A stretch of DNA of 64,000 nucleotides, taken from the NCBI GenBank assembly GCA_019752115.1, contig JAIEMN010000032.1:91302-155301 (forward strand), in the 5' to 3' direction. Below are positions 42,001 to 50,600 of the stretch, piece by piece; position 1 is the first letter of the stretch; each line of letters begins with the position of its first letter. The notes below the pieces were generated by a model. That model saw nothing but the letters and a program-made list of their open reading frames with translations. It was not told the DNA's origin and ran no database searches. The position numbers and the translations under genes were made by a program. Source of the stretch: Gemmatimonadaceae bacterium. GTDB taxonomy: Bacteria > Gemmatimonadota > Gemmatimonadetes > Gemmatimonadales > Gemmatimonadaceae.

Positions 42001-42418
42001 GCGCCGCCGTGCACCGGTCGTTCTTGAGGCGCTCCATCTTGGACTCGAGCCGGGCATTCAGCCGGAGCCCGAGATTGTCGCCCAACAGGTCCCGGGCGGC
42101 GTTGGCCGCCGCGTTGGCGGCCGCCGGGTTGGTGGGGGCCAGCGGCACGAGGGGGGCCGGCCGGGCGGTCGAGTCACGCCGGGTCGTGGTGTCGCGGCGG
42201 GCGGTGGTATCCCGGGGGGGGCCACCCTGACCGGCCAGCGGACGCGCGACCGCGGCGAGCCCCACGAGGAGCCCCAGACCCACCGCCGCAGCGCTCCGGA
42301 CCACCGGCCCGACCCTGCCCCTGGACCCTCCGGACCACAGCCTGCGCACCGAACTCCGGTCGTGGGGTACCAGCGGCTGCCCCCGGCGCCGCGGTACGGT
42401 CTCGAGCTGCGAGCGCAA
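36065..42418 (-). CDS. sprA: SprA/Sov-type giant outer-membrane translocon protein
   Basis: A 2117-residue outer-membrane protein. SprA is the extremely large beta-barrel translocon of the type IX secretion system. A signal peptide around residues 38-64 (VVRSAAAVGLGLLVGLAAVARPLAGQ) is followed by the conserved SprA opening (LNARLESKMERLKNDRC..., then NPIFDVQFDLKSKGTVGDRL, ...RYNGKPTSWLQSLQVGNVSF). Repeated long beta-strand segments continue to a C-terminal aromatic strand. Length is slightly under the Bacteroidota proteins (~2,300-2,500). The start is uncertain: TTG gives the coordinates used, but GTG codons closer to the signal peptide are alternatives. Divergent from lptF. Other T9SS genes (porL/M/N-like) are not in this window. 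Confidence 0.88.
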   Translation of the reverse strand: MRSQLETVPRRRGQPLVPHDRSSVRRLWSGGSRGRVGPVVRSAAAVGLGLLVGLAAVARPLAGQGGPPRDTTARRDTTTRRDSTARPAPLVPLAPTNPAAANAAANAARDLLGDNLGLRLNARLESKMERLKNDRCTAAQRTILGNNCNGLWNPIFDVQFDLKSKGTVGDRLAVDVDYNSQNEFDANNTIGLRYNGKPTSWLQSLQVGNVSFVTPASRFLTAGIPAGNYGVQAEGKWGPMRFSGIVAQQKGLVSRDNLYTIGGRTQQAVNRVIEDMQIEPRRFFFTIDPRRLGGFPNIDILNRARLRQLASTLPDSVRPVKLVVYRQDITGANQNPRGPQLSVRGARNSARQTYEVLREGVDYYVDPTLLWIVLVQPLIEGRERLAVAYEVNVAGTPGRNENTGGTPDFEFTAAPQYANLLWEPELQPANAAYFLREIKSVYRLGGADLRRESLALRIVTGTSGDQEKPLDPSRGETYLRLFGVAQATNPALLDVENRVWPRPNDPNVRSIFSGLTQDALIRDQFLIFPSLQPFARAGLAQPFANPANDTLYSFPNEYFNTAQRPQAIYRLMLHYETDIGAGDATGDTRTITLPTTQIRRFSERVVLDGRDLVRDRDYTIEYDLGLITFARADTLFATARQVSVRYEENPQFQVTTPTTILGFNSTFPLENGQFAFTAISQRQRSSLTRPSLGLEPMGSLVAGVTGNLHWDATAISKALERLPLRPSTTPSRIGLRGEFAVSKPQPNAAGQAYLESFEGAANTPISLAESNWYFASRPALGSTFAGQGSSTLALNRAATLAYQNFGVSTTGGIARFTQAQIDPSVRLVGSGADAAAELLWLTLYPLKTGGIFDQAPGSAQRRFAWTIGDRSQVGLTPSGRRWRSIRRVLSPSGQDLSAVENVEFFVLVHSEQAKLRRNPTLVFDFGEVSENSVTFAPETLTVTGSSGARPDSTYRGKRLVGFDRLDTERDPLTRSFNAIKNDVGLAGDVADTLVVVDRTGATPVTTIRNGVPLCTQAVAAIQALGDSRVNCTVRNNRMDEEDIDLDGQLNLNAASVEQEAIKRFTVDLSDKRTWTRIGGCIQQRDSTSTGVTADSLCWVQVRLNWRAPTEVLNAPNERRMRALRVTMVSNALTADDDFVRIAIANLRLPGAPWLKRSAEPLSGMAGDSSGTVGGYVIAGVVGTTDSTATLPYASPPGVVDAPETRLTGYEVARTQVNERALRLQAGLPGRQFRTFDRAEAFFRFRSGTQTFMGYRTLRLWMRGRGNGWGPNGELNGYIKIGRDENNFYMYRTPVNTGESQSAWLPEVRVDLTRFQLLRAQLENAFLQGSKDSIACTGADLELVKRSGKPRGVNVRRYAVCQDGYIVYSADPAVTPPNLAGVQELAVGIVRVDSVPRGGGGLLASDTLELWVNDIRLGDVVDDIGMAGEIGLNVNAGDYADVRVSMSRRDPNFRQLGETPTFLTTSGVSVGTTLHLERFLPANLGFAMPFSIDYSGTGIDQLFVNRTDVRASGIQGLRRPSDKRTSYSFSLRRATPLANGWYAPLVNALNVSGSWSNMGSQSAFQEANASAYNLGGGLALESDERTHPMPGVITALTNVLPSRWRNSAAVKAWREQKVRWSPTQFRLNSAVARNAITTTSFVKAAAALNDTGQVVSGLNNLWSNTAALEFRPIPSIGASVNARQLLDLRDYRDAFSNPLTPFDSVNRGIIAEGERLRLFGRDAGLERERSLSSSLLFQPQLRGWWRPRADFTSTFGLTKDPNALVLLRADDTTGTFRLPRRLGAAQTLGVGSAFDVGQLLVGLVGAARSRWLSPIDVQWQQSLTSNYDNTSFIPGWGYQFGMAGISTFRGLDRRLATSAGRLQRTTVATELRLPLSFTLRARAEQGTSEAWTQRSVDGTQALITGTQVVRPDLNLAWNWQPARWKALISSVILGGGYTYREQIASLPNDNGLGTDLNRTLSFSQPLSASITWSGMGNLRTTGRLTRQHREDQRPGALITGDSRQVGFSVERSLPLPTTWNTRTGRMQTALSYQSETARSEIVGASRLLGLIRADRPAVLTDNGRRAINLNASTDLSELLTFNLTGSHVVSFDRTINRQFSNLVFSAVLQMKFFAGELR

Positions 42419-42479
42419 CCGATAGAACTCGTTACGGTGCGCCCTTGATTATGCGGGTAGTCATCGGGGAATTTACGTC

Positions 42480-44195
42480 GTGAAGCTCCTTACCCGCTAT
42501 GTCATCCGCGAGCACGTCGGGCCGCTGATTTTCAGCCTGTCGGCCATGACGTCCCTGCTCATGCTGCAGTACGTCGCGCGCCAGCTGGCCAACCTGGCCG
42601 GCAAGGGCCTCCCCTGGGGGGCCATCGGCCGCTTCTTCGTGCTGTCGCTGCCGTTCACGGTCGCGATGACGATGCCGATGGCGGTGCTCATGGCCACCCT
42701 CTACGCCTTCGGGCGCATGGCCGCCGAGCATGAGATCACCGCCCTCAAGGCCAGCGGCGTGAAGGTGCGCAGTCTGATGGCGCCCGTGCTCTGGTGCGCG
42801 CTGCTGCTGTCGCTGTTCATGGTGTGGTTCAACGACCAGGTGCTCCCCGCCTCGAACCACCGGCTACGCATCCTGCAAGGGGACATCGGCCGCACCAAGC
42901 CGACGCTCGCGCTCAAGGATCAGGTGCTCAATCCGCTGAGCGAGCAGTTCTTCATGCGCGTCGCCCGCACCGACGCCGCCACCAACCGCATGTGGGATGT
43001 CACCATCTACGACCTGCGGAAGGGCACCGAGCGCAAGACGATCTATGCCGACAGCGGCGTCTTCTCGGTGGCGAGCAATGGGCAGGACCTGCAGATGCAG
43101 CTGTACAATGGCTACGTGCAGGAGTTCACGCGCGGCGACGTGCGTCGCCTGCAGCGCACGTACTTCATCACGCAGACGGTGAAGGTCGGCGGCATTGCGC
43201 AGGGTTTTCAGACCACGAAGACCGACGGCTACAAGGGCGACCGCGAGATGAGCGTGTGCGAGATGCACGCGCGCTATCGGGGCGACGCGGCGGAGTTTCA
43301 TCGCATCCGCCGCGAGTACGTCGACTACGCCTTCCGCCTCGCCAGGAAGGGGCAGGCGGTCACCGCCCCGCGCGATCGCCCCGAAGCCGATCCGCTCGCG
43401 GTGTTGTACTGTGAGCAGTTCCTGAGCCGGGCGGAAAAGCTGCTGCTCCCCGCCAAGGTGGGGGCGCAGCCGCCCGCCAAGCCGGACACGAGCAAGCCCA
43501 AGGCCGACACCGCCAAGGCGAAGCCCGACAGTGCCAAGCCGCAGCCCCCGGCGTCGGCGCCGGCGCCGCCGCCGATTCAGGGGATGAGCAGCATCCCCGG
43601 CATGACCAAGGCCGACTCGATCGCCATGGCGCGCGCCAATGCCATTGCGATGAACCCCGATTCGGTGCGGCAGGACTCCATTCGGCGCATCGACTCCATC
43701 CGCGTGGACTCCATGCAGAAGGCGATGCCCAAGCCGCAGCCGGTGGATACGATCGCGATGCTCACGGGCGCGATCGCCGGCTCGCGGGTGCAACTGCTCG
43801 CGTCGCGCGAGGGGCTCGACAATCTCGCGGTGGAGATTCACAAGAAGTTCGCGCTGAGCTTTGCCTGCCTGGTGTTCGTGCTCTTTGGCCCGCCGATCGC
43901 GCTGCGCTTCCCGCGCGGCGGCGTGGGCGTGACCATCGGCGTGAGCATCGGCGTCTTCGGTCTCTATTACGTCTGCCTGATGGGTGGCGAATCGCTCGCC
44001 GACAAGGGCATGCTCCCGGCGTGGTTCGCCATGTGGATCGCGAACATCGTCTTCACGGTGGCGGGCGTACTGCTGCTCTGGGGACTCGAGAACACGACCG
44101 ACACCTCGCGTGGCGGCGGTCTCAAGGACCGCTTCGACGACTGGCGCACCTCGCGCCGGCTGCGTCGTGAGGCGAAGGCCGGGGCGCGCGCGTGA
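42480..44195 (+). CDS. lptF: LptF/LptG-family permease with Pro-rich periplasmic insert
   Basis: Inner-membrane subunit of the LPS transporter LptB2FG, which extracts LPS from the inner membrane. A 571-residue protein; usual length is ~360. N-terminal MKLLTRYVIREHVGPLIFSL and three helices, a beta-jellyroll region, and three C-terminal helices are family-typical. About 130 residues (roughly 315-445) are a Lys/Pro/Ala then Asp-Ser-Ile-rich low-complexity insert (KPDTSKPKADTAKAKPDSAK; SIRRIDSIRVDSMQ) that accounts for the extra length. GTG start. It overlaps lptG by 4 nt (GTGA). Confidence 0.85.
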   Translation: MKLLTRYVIREHVGPLIFSLSAMTSLLMLQYVARQLANLAGKGLPWGAIGRFFVLSLPFTVAMTMPMAVLMATLYAFGRMAAEHEITALKASGVKVRSLMAPVLWCALLLSLFMVWFNDQVLPASNHRLRILQGDIGRTKPTLALKDQVLNPLSEQFFMRVARTDAATNRMWDVTIYDLRKGTERKTIYADSGVFSVASNGQDLQMQLYNGYVQEFTRGDVRRLQRTYFITQTVKVGGIAQGFQTTKTDGYKGDREMSVCEMHARYRGDAAEFHRIRREYVDYAFRLARKGQAVTAPRDRPEADPLAVLYCEQFLSRAEKLLLPAKVGAQPPAKPDTSKPKADTAKAKPDSAKPQPPASAPAPPPIQGMSSIPGMTKADSIAMARANAIAMNPDSVRQDSIRRIDSIRVDSMQKAMPKPQPVDTIAMLTGAIAGSRVQLLASREGLDNLAVEIHKKFALSFACLVFVLFGPPIALRFPRGGVGVTIGVSIGVFGLYYVCLMGGESLADKGMLPAWFAMWIANIVFTVAGVLLLWGLENTTDTSRGGGLKDRFDDWRTSRRLRREAKAGARA

Positions 44196-45277
44196 GCCGT
44201 CGCCTGATCACGCCACTCGACCGCTACATCGCCGGCGAGTTCACCCGCATCTTCGGCATCACGATCCTCGGGTTCCCCGTCCTGGTCTTCGTCATCGACC
44301 TGGTCGACAACCTGCGCAAGTACACCGAGCGCAAACTGCCCGTGCGGGATGTGGCGCTGAGCTACCTGTACTGGATCCCCGATACGCTCTTCATGGTGCT
44401 GCCGGCCGCGGTGCTGTTCGCGACGGTCTTCTCCATCGGCACCTTTACCCGCTATTCCGAGATCACCGCCGCCAAGGCATCGGGGATCAGCTTCTACCGG
44501 TTCATCGCCCCGATTCTGGTGATGGCGATGCTGGCACTGAGCCTCGATCTGGTCTTTGCCGAAATCTCGCCGCCGGCCAACGCCATTCGCCTCAAGCTGA
44601 TCGAAGGGAAGAACAGCGCCCGCGACAGCGACCGGTACAACTTCGCCTTTGCCAGCGACCGGGGGCGGGTCTACCGCATCTACACGCTGCAGCTCAAGCC
44701 CAAGCTCATCGAGAATCTGGAGATCGAGCAGCGGGCCTCCACCAAACAGCCGGGCACGCTGGTCGCGGCCGCCACGGCCGAGTGGCACGATGCGCGCGGT
44801 TGGACGTTGAAGAAGGGGGTCATGCACGTGACCCCGAGCCCGACGACGGACTTTTCCTTCAGCTTCGACTCCTTGCGCGACCGCAATTTCCACGAATCCC
44901 CGCAGGACCTCCGGGCGAGCGAGCGTGAGCCGGCCGAAATGCGGTTCGTCGAGCTCAGCCGCTACATCCGCACCCTCGAGCGCTCGGGCGCCGATGTGAA
45001 CCAGCTCAAGGTCGAGCGGATGCTCAAGCTGGCCATCCCGGTGACCTGCCTCATCATTGCGCTCTTTGGCGCGCCGCTGGCGACCAGCTCGCAGCGTGGC
45101 GGCGCCGCCTACGGTATCGCGGTGAGTCTGGCGACCACCGTGCTCTTCCTGGTCCTCATCCAGCTGACCAAGGCCATCGGCGGAAAAGGGCTGATGCCGC
45201 CAGATTACGCGGCATGGATGCCCAATGTCGTGGTGGGCGTATTCGCGCTCGTGCTGCTCTACCGGGTACGCACGTGA
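44192..45277 (+). CDS. lptG: LptF/LptG-family permease
   Basis: A 361-residue partner permease of LptF in the LPS export complex. N-terminal LDRYIAGEFTRIFGITILGFPVLVFVIDL, a periplasmic jellyroll and the late AIPVTCLIIALFGAPLATSSQRGGAAYGIAVSL are family signatures. GTG start overlapping the lptF stop. The ATPase LptB is not in the window. The F/G assignment follows gene order and length; the two paralogues are hard to tell apart by eye. Confidence 0.85.
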   Translation: MSRRLITPLDRYIAGEFTRIFGITILGFPVLVFVIDLVDNLRKYTERKLPVRDVALSYLYWIPDTLFMVLPAAVLFATVFSIGTFTRYSEITAAKASGISFYRFIAPILVMAMLALSLDLVFAEISPPANAIRLKLIEGKNSARDSDRYNFAFASDRGRVYRIYTLQLKPKLIENLEIEQRASTKQPGTLVAAATAEWHDARGWTLKKGVMHVTPSPTTDFSFSFDSLRDRNFHESPQDLRASEREPAEMRFVELSRYIRTLERSGADVNQLKVERMLKLAIPVTCLIIALFGAPLATSSQRGGAAYGIAVSLATTVLFLVLIQLTKAIGGKGLMPPDYAAWMPNVVVGVFALVLLYRVRT

Positions 45278-45314
45278 GCCGCTGCGCCCGCCCCGTTTCC
45301 CTGACCCTCCGCTG

Positions 45315-46109
<795 letters not shown>

Positions 46110-46134
46110 GCGCCTCCCCCGCTTCCTCTCCCCT

Positions 46135-47022
46135 ATGTCTAGAACTCGACGCGACGAACTGCTGGTGGGCCTGCTGCTGCTGGTGGCGGTCGTCCTCGCC
46201 CTTGGCGGCACGATCTGGATCGCCCGCGGCGGCCTCGCGCGCGGCTATCCGCTCTATGCCCGCTTCCCGTGGGGCGCCGGCCTCAAGCAGGGGCAGCCGG
46301 TGCTCCTCGCCGGCGTGCAGGTCGGCTTCGTGGATCAGGTCGAACTGATTCCCGACGGCACGATCGCGGTGAAGCTGCAGGTGCAGCAGCAATACAAGAT
46401 CCCGGCGGGCACCTCGGCGTCGGTCGAACCGAACGGCATCTTCGGCGACCAGCTGGTCGCGCTCACCCCGATCAAGGGCGCCACCGGCTTCATCCCCGCC
46501 GGCGACACCGTCAACACCGGTGCCGGCGCGCCCGGCATGACCGCCCTGCTCGAGAAGGGCGACTCGATCGCGGTGAACGTCCGCGCCCTGACCAGCGAAG
46601 CCCGCGGGCAGTTCGTGGACAGCGGTGGAATTAAGGAAGTCCGCAAGACGCTCAACGATCTCACCAAGCTCGTTGCCCAGCTCTCCGCCGTCACCGCTGA
46701 GCAGTCGAAGCAGCTGACGATGACGCAGCAGCAGGTGCGCAAGACGCTCTCGAGCGTGGACTCGTCGAAGGTGGACTCGACGATCGTGAACCTCCGCGCG
46801 ACGTCAGCGTCGTTCGAAAAGCTCGCGACGGAATTGCGGGCGACGAATACGAAAGTTCAGGGGCTGACCGACAAGCTCTCGAACGGCACCGGCACCGCTG
46901 GGAAGCTGATGAATGATCCGGCGGTATACGCGAGAGTGGATACGCTGTTGATACGGTTGGATTCGTTGGCGGCGGATATCAAGAGGAATCCTCGGAAGTA
47001 CATAAACTTGAAGATCTTTTGA
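46135..47022 (+). CDS. mlaD: MlaD/MCE-domain substrate-binding protein
   Basis: A 295-residue periplasmic lipid-binding protein anchored by one N-terminal helix (LLVGLLLLVAVVLALGGTIWIA). The MCE domain (residues ~40-120) reads YARFPWGAGLKQGQPVLLAGVQVGFVDQV...NGIFGDQLVALTPI. The C-terminal half is a long Ser/Thr-rich coiled helix (TKLVAQLSAVTAEQSKQLTMTQQQVRKTL). Last gene of lptF-lptG-mlaE-mlaD. No MlaF-type ATPase gene lies between mlaE and mlaD, so it must be encoded elsewhere. Confidence 0.9.
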   Translation: MSRTRRDELLVGLLLLVAVVLALGGTIWIARGGLARGYPLYARFPWGAGLKQGQPVLLAGVQVGFVDQVELIPDGTIAVKLQVQQQYKIPAGTSASVEPNGIFGDQLVALTPIKGATGFIPAGDTVNTGAGAPGMTALLEKGDSIAVNVRALTSEARGQFVDSGGIKEVRKTLNDLTKLVAQLSAVTAEQSKQLTMTQQQVRKTLSSVDSSKVDSTIVNLRATSASFEKLATELRATNTKVQGLTDKLSNGTGTAGKLMNDPAVYARVDTLLIRLDSLAADIKRNPRKYINLKIF

Positions 47023-47119
47023 GAAAGGATGGGGCGGCGCTGAAAGCGCCGCCCTTTCATTTGGTGAACCCCTGAGAGCTCAGGGGGGAGGATGTCAGGG
47101 GGTGGGGGTCAGGACTGCG
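47023..47119. repeat. Left arm of a ~100-nt inverted repeat around an S23-type gene
   Basis: It starts at the base after the mlaD stop. It contains the mlaD terminator hairpin, then 57 nt beginning GGTGAACCCCTGAGAGCTCA. The inner 57 nt match the right arm at 54 of 57 positions, and two of the three differences are G-U pairs in a + strand transcript. Confidence 0.88.
47032..47057 (+). terminator. Intrinsic terminator of the lpt-mla operon
   Basis: 9-bp stem GGGCGGCGC / GCGCCGCCC with loop TGAAA, followed by TTTCATTT. It lies 9 nt after the mlaD stop and within the left arm of the inverted repeat. Confidence 0.85.
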
Positions 47120-47184
47120 TGGAATTGGCACAATGCGCGTGCAATTGGTGAGACTCGGCTTCGCCTTCGTTCGCATGTTGGGGA

Positions 47185-47559
47185 ATGCAAGATCCCAACA
47201 ATCTCATGGTGTACCGCCGCGCGATCGACTTCGCGGTGCGTTGCACGCGGCTCACGCGGCGCGTTCGCGCGCGTGAGGCACCGGGTATGGCGTCGCAACT
47301 GTCCCGCGCGGCGTGTGCCGTACCGGCAAACATCTCCGAAGGCGTCGGCCAACCCTCGGATCAGGTCTGCGCACGACATCTTGGCATCGCCATCGGCAGC
47401 CTCAATGAGTGCGACACGCATCTGCGAATCATCAAGGCCCTATCGCCGACGGTCGGTACGATAGATCCACTGCTAGAGGAGAGTAGCCAACTCCGCCGCA
47501 TGCTCTTCGCCCTGCGAGCACACCACCTGCACCGAGCCTCGCAGCCCCCGCAGTCCTGA
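47185..47559 (+). CDS. Four-helix bundle protein of the S23/IVP family
   Basis: A 124-residue protein of the family encoded in 23S rRNA intervening sequences (S23 ribosomal protein/IVP, also related to Avd of diversity-generating retroelements). Signatures: VYRRAIDFAVRC near the N-terminus, MASQLSRAACAVPANISEGVGQPS, and ARHLGIAIGSLNECDTHLRI before the last helix. The fold is a positively charged four-helix bundle that probably binds nucleic acid. Its last 11 nt, including the stop, lie in the right arm of the flanking inverted repeat, so gene and repeat form one unit. It is not in a 23S gene here. Confidence 0.87.
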   Translation: MQDPNNLMVYRRAIDFAVRCTRLTRRVRAREAPGMASQLSRAACAVPANISEGVGQPSDQVCARHLGIAIGSLNECDTHLRIIKALSPTVGTIDPLLEESSQLRRMLFALRAHHLHRASQPPQS

Positions 47560-47649
47560 CCCCAACCCCCTGGCGTCCTCCCCCCTGAGCTCTCAGGGGT
47601 TCACCCAAAAAGAAAGGGGCGGCGCCACCGGCGCCGCCCCAATCCTTTC
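47549..47649. repeat. Right arm of the inverted repeat around the S23-type gene
   Basis: Reverse complement of the left arm with a few 1-2 nt indels in its outer part. It contains the minus-strand terminator of the TonB-dependent receptor gene. Arm ends coincide with intergenic limits on both sides (mlaD stop; receptor stop 17 nt away). Confidence 0.88.
47616..47640 (-). terminator. Intrinsic terminator of the first TonB-dependent receptor
   Basis: 11-bp stem GGGGCGGCGCC / GGCGCCGCCCC with a 3-nt loop. On the minus strand it is followed by TTTCTTTTT. Sequence-related to the mlaD terminator in inverted orientation. Confidence 0.85.
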
Positions 47650-47665
47650 AACAACCGCTGTCAGC

Positions 47666-50600
47666 TCAGAACGACACTCGCAGCGACGTCTGAATCTGAT
47701 AGAACTGACTCGCGCTCGCCCCACCAAAGAACCGGATGAAGCCCGGGTCGAAGGTCGCGACCGGGACCTGCGTCGCGGCGTCGGTGCTGCTCATCGCCTG
47801 AACCTGCATGAGCGTGAGGTTCGCGTTGCCCGTCGCCGAGCGGAACTGGCCCCACTTGCTGTTCAGGAAGTTGGCGAAGTTGAAGATCTCGACGCGCGCG
47901 GTGAACCGCTCGCCGCGGATCTGCGGCAGCTGCTGCTCGATCGTCAGGTCGACGCGATCGAACATCGGGTTGCGGCAGCTGTTGCGCTTCATGAGCTGGC
48001 CACGCTGGTTGGCCAGGCAGGGGTAGTCGGCGATGAACTTGTCGAGCGCCGCCGCCTGCTGCGCCGCCGTGTAGGCCACACCGGCGATCGTGGTGTTCTG
48101 GAACGGCTGCTTCGGATCGCTCGGGCCCGTCGGGATGTAGATCGGGTCGTTCGCGTTCGAGCCGTCGCCATTCATGTCGCCACGGCCCGCGTTGCCGCCG
48201 TACACGTATGTGAACGGCGTGCCCGACTGCCGGTTGAAGTACATCGTCACCGACGTCTGGTTCTTCTTCCACGGCGCCGTGTAGGTGCCGTTGAAGAGGA
48301 TGCGGTGCGGCTGGTCGAAGATGCTCGGGCCGAGGTCCTTGTTCGTCTGAACACCCGAGTACACGCGGCCGAACTGCCAGTTCGAGAGCGCCACCGACGA
48401 CGTGAGGTCGGTGACCGAGAAGGCGCGGCTGTACGTGTAGGCGAGGGCGCCTTCAAACGCCCGGCTGAAGCGCTTCCGCAGCTGGCCCGTGCCGCTGTAC
48501 GAGTAGTCCTTGGACTGGTTCGACAGCTGGATCACGTTCGAGCCGTAGACCGGGAAGAGCGGCGCCACCGTCGGGATGCCGGTCGCCGGGAAGTTGGCGA
48601 AGACCGTGCGGCCCTGGGCGTCGATGCGACCCGTCTGCGGGATGTTGATGTTGTTGTAGAAGAAGTTGTTGATACTGCGCGAGTACAGGCCTTCGAACGT
48701 CGCGACCACGTCGCCCGGCAGCTTGCGGTCGTAGCCCAACGTGGCGCGGAGCAGCTGCGGGAACTTGAGGTTCGGATCGGCCACGTTCACCGTGCCGAGG
48801 AACGTGCCGTCGTCGAGCGAGCGACCGGCCGAGCCGTTGGTGCGGAGACCGCAGCCACGCGGCGCCACCGGCGTCGGCGTGAACGCCGGGGCCGTGCCGT
48901 TCGTGGCCGACACGCCGCCGCCGCAGGTGATCTGCGCGAGGCCAACGCCCGTGTTCTGGTACTGGTTCGACATCCAGACGTACGCCGGGATGCCCTGGAA
49001 GAGACCGACACCACCGCGGAGCTGGTTCGTCTGATCACCCGTGACGTCCCAGTTGAAACCGATACGCGGCGAGATCTGCCACTTACCGCTCGGCAGCTCC
49101 GACGTGTTGATGCCGAAGTCACGGACCACGGCCGGCGACGACGACGGCTTGTCGAAGAAGTACGGCGCGTCGAAACGGATGCCGTAGGTCGTCGTGAAGC
49201 GCGGCGTCACGCGCCACTGGTCCTGCGCATACACCGCGAACTGGCCGGCCGTGAAGTTGGCCGCCACATCACCACCCAGACCGCCCGAGCCGCTGAAGCT
49301 GGCCGCCTGGCGGCCGGCAACGAAGTCGGCGAGGGTGTTGAAGGTGTAGTTGCCGTACGAGTTCTGGAGGAAGGCGTTGTACGCCTTGTAGATCTCGTTG
49401 CGCGTGCCGATGGCCACGATGTGGTTGCCGAGCGGCATGGTGAAGTTGTTCGCGATCTCGTACAGATCTTCGTTCAGCTGGTTGCCCTGCGAGCTGTTCT
49501 CGGTCCCGGCGCGGAAGCCGACGCCCGAGCCCGTGCCGCCGATGTTCTGGACGAGGATCTGCGGGGCAATCACGCTCGGGTTGCGCTTGAAGCGCGTGCG
49601 CGTGGCACCGGCCGTGAACTCGTTCGAGAACCCGTTGGCGAAGTTCGAGAACACCTGCATCACCGTCTGATTCGACTTCTCCGTGCGACGGAACTGGTTC
49701 GACGTGAAGTTGAACGTCCCGAGCGAGCGCGAGAAATCGTCCTGCTGCTGGTCATTGTAGATGTTGCGGAGCACCACGCGGGTGTTGCCGCTCACCTGCC
49801 AGTCGAGACGGGCGAAGGTGTTGAGCAGCGGGTTCTCCACCGACACGAGCCCGGGGCTGCCGGCCGCAATGCCGTAGCTCGAGAGCTTGGTCGTGAAGGA
49901 GTCGACCTGCGCCTGCGTGATACGAGCCGTCGCCGAGGTGCTGTTGGCGATGCCGTTCGCGAGCGACGGATCGAAGTACGGGCCGGCGACCGGGTTGAGG
50001 TTCTGGCTCGTCTCGACCGTGGCGAAGAAGCGGAGCTTGTCCTTGAGGATCGGGCCGCCGAACGAGGCGCCGAGCTGGCGACGCGTGAACGGCCGCGTGC
50101 GCAGGAAGCTCGTGTCGCGCGCCATCTGCTGGTCGCGATACGTCACGAACGCCGAGCCCTTCCAGCTGTTCGTGCCCGACTGCGTCACCGCGTTTACGAG
50201 GGCGCCGGTGAAGTTGCCCTGGCGCACGTCGTACGGCGAAATGAGGACCTGGAATTCCTTGATGGCGTCGAGCGGAAGCGCGCGACCGTTGACCTGGGCG
50301 CCCACCGTCGGCGACGCGCCAAGACCGAAGCGGTTCGCGAGCGAGACGCCGTCGATCTGGATGTTGTTGAAGCGGTTGTTCTGACCGGCCGCCGAGATGT
50401 TGCCATTGGCGTTGACGTTCACCTGCGGGTTCATGCGGGCAAGGTCGGTCACGTCGCGGTTGAGCGTCGGGAGGCGACGAACCAGGGTATCCGACACGAC
50501 GGTCTGGGCACCCTGACGGGTCGGCGCGAACTCCGCCGCCGCCGCCGCCGCGCGCGTGGTGAGCGCCTGCAGCTGCACGGCGGCTTCCTTGAGCTGGAAG

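Noticed and set aside
38438..42448. A 1,336-codon open frame on the + strand
   Set aside because: It is antisense to the SprA gene. The product is Arg/Ala/His-rich with no domain, a normal shadow in very high-GC DNA.
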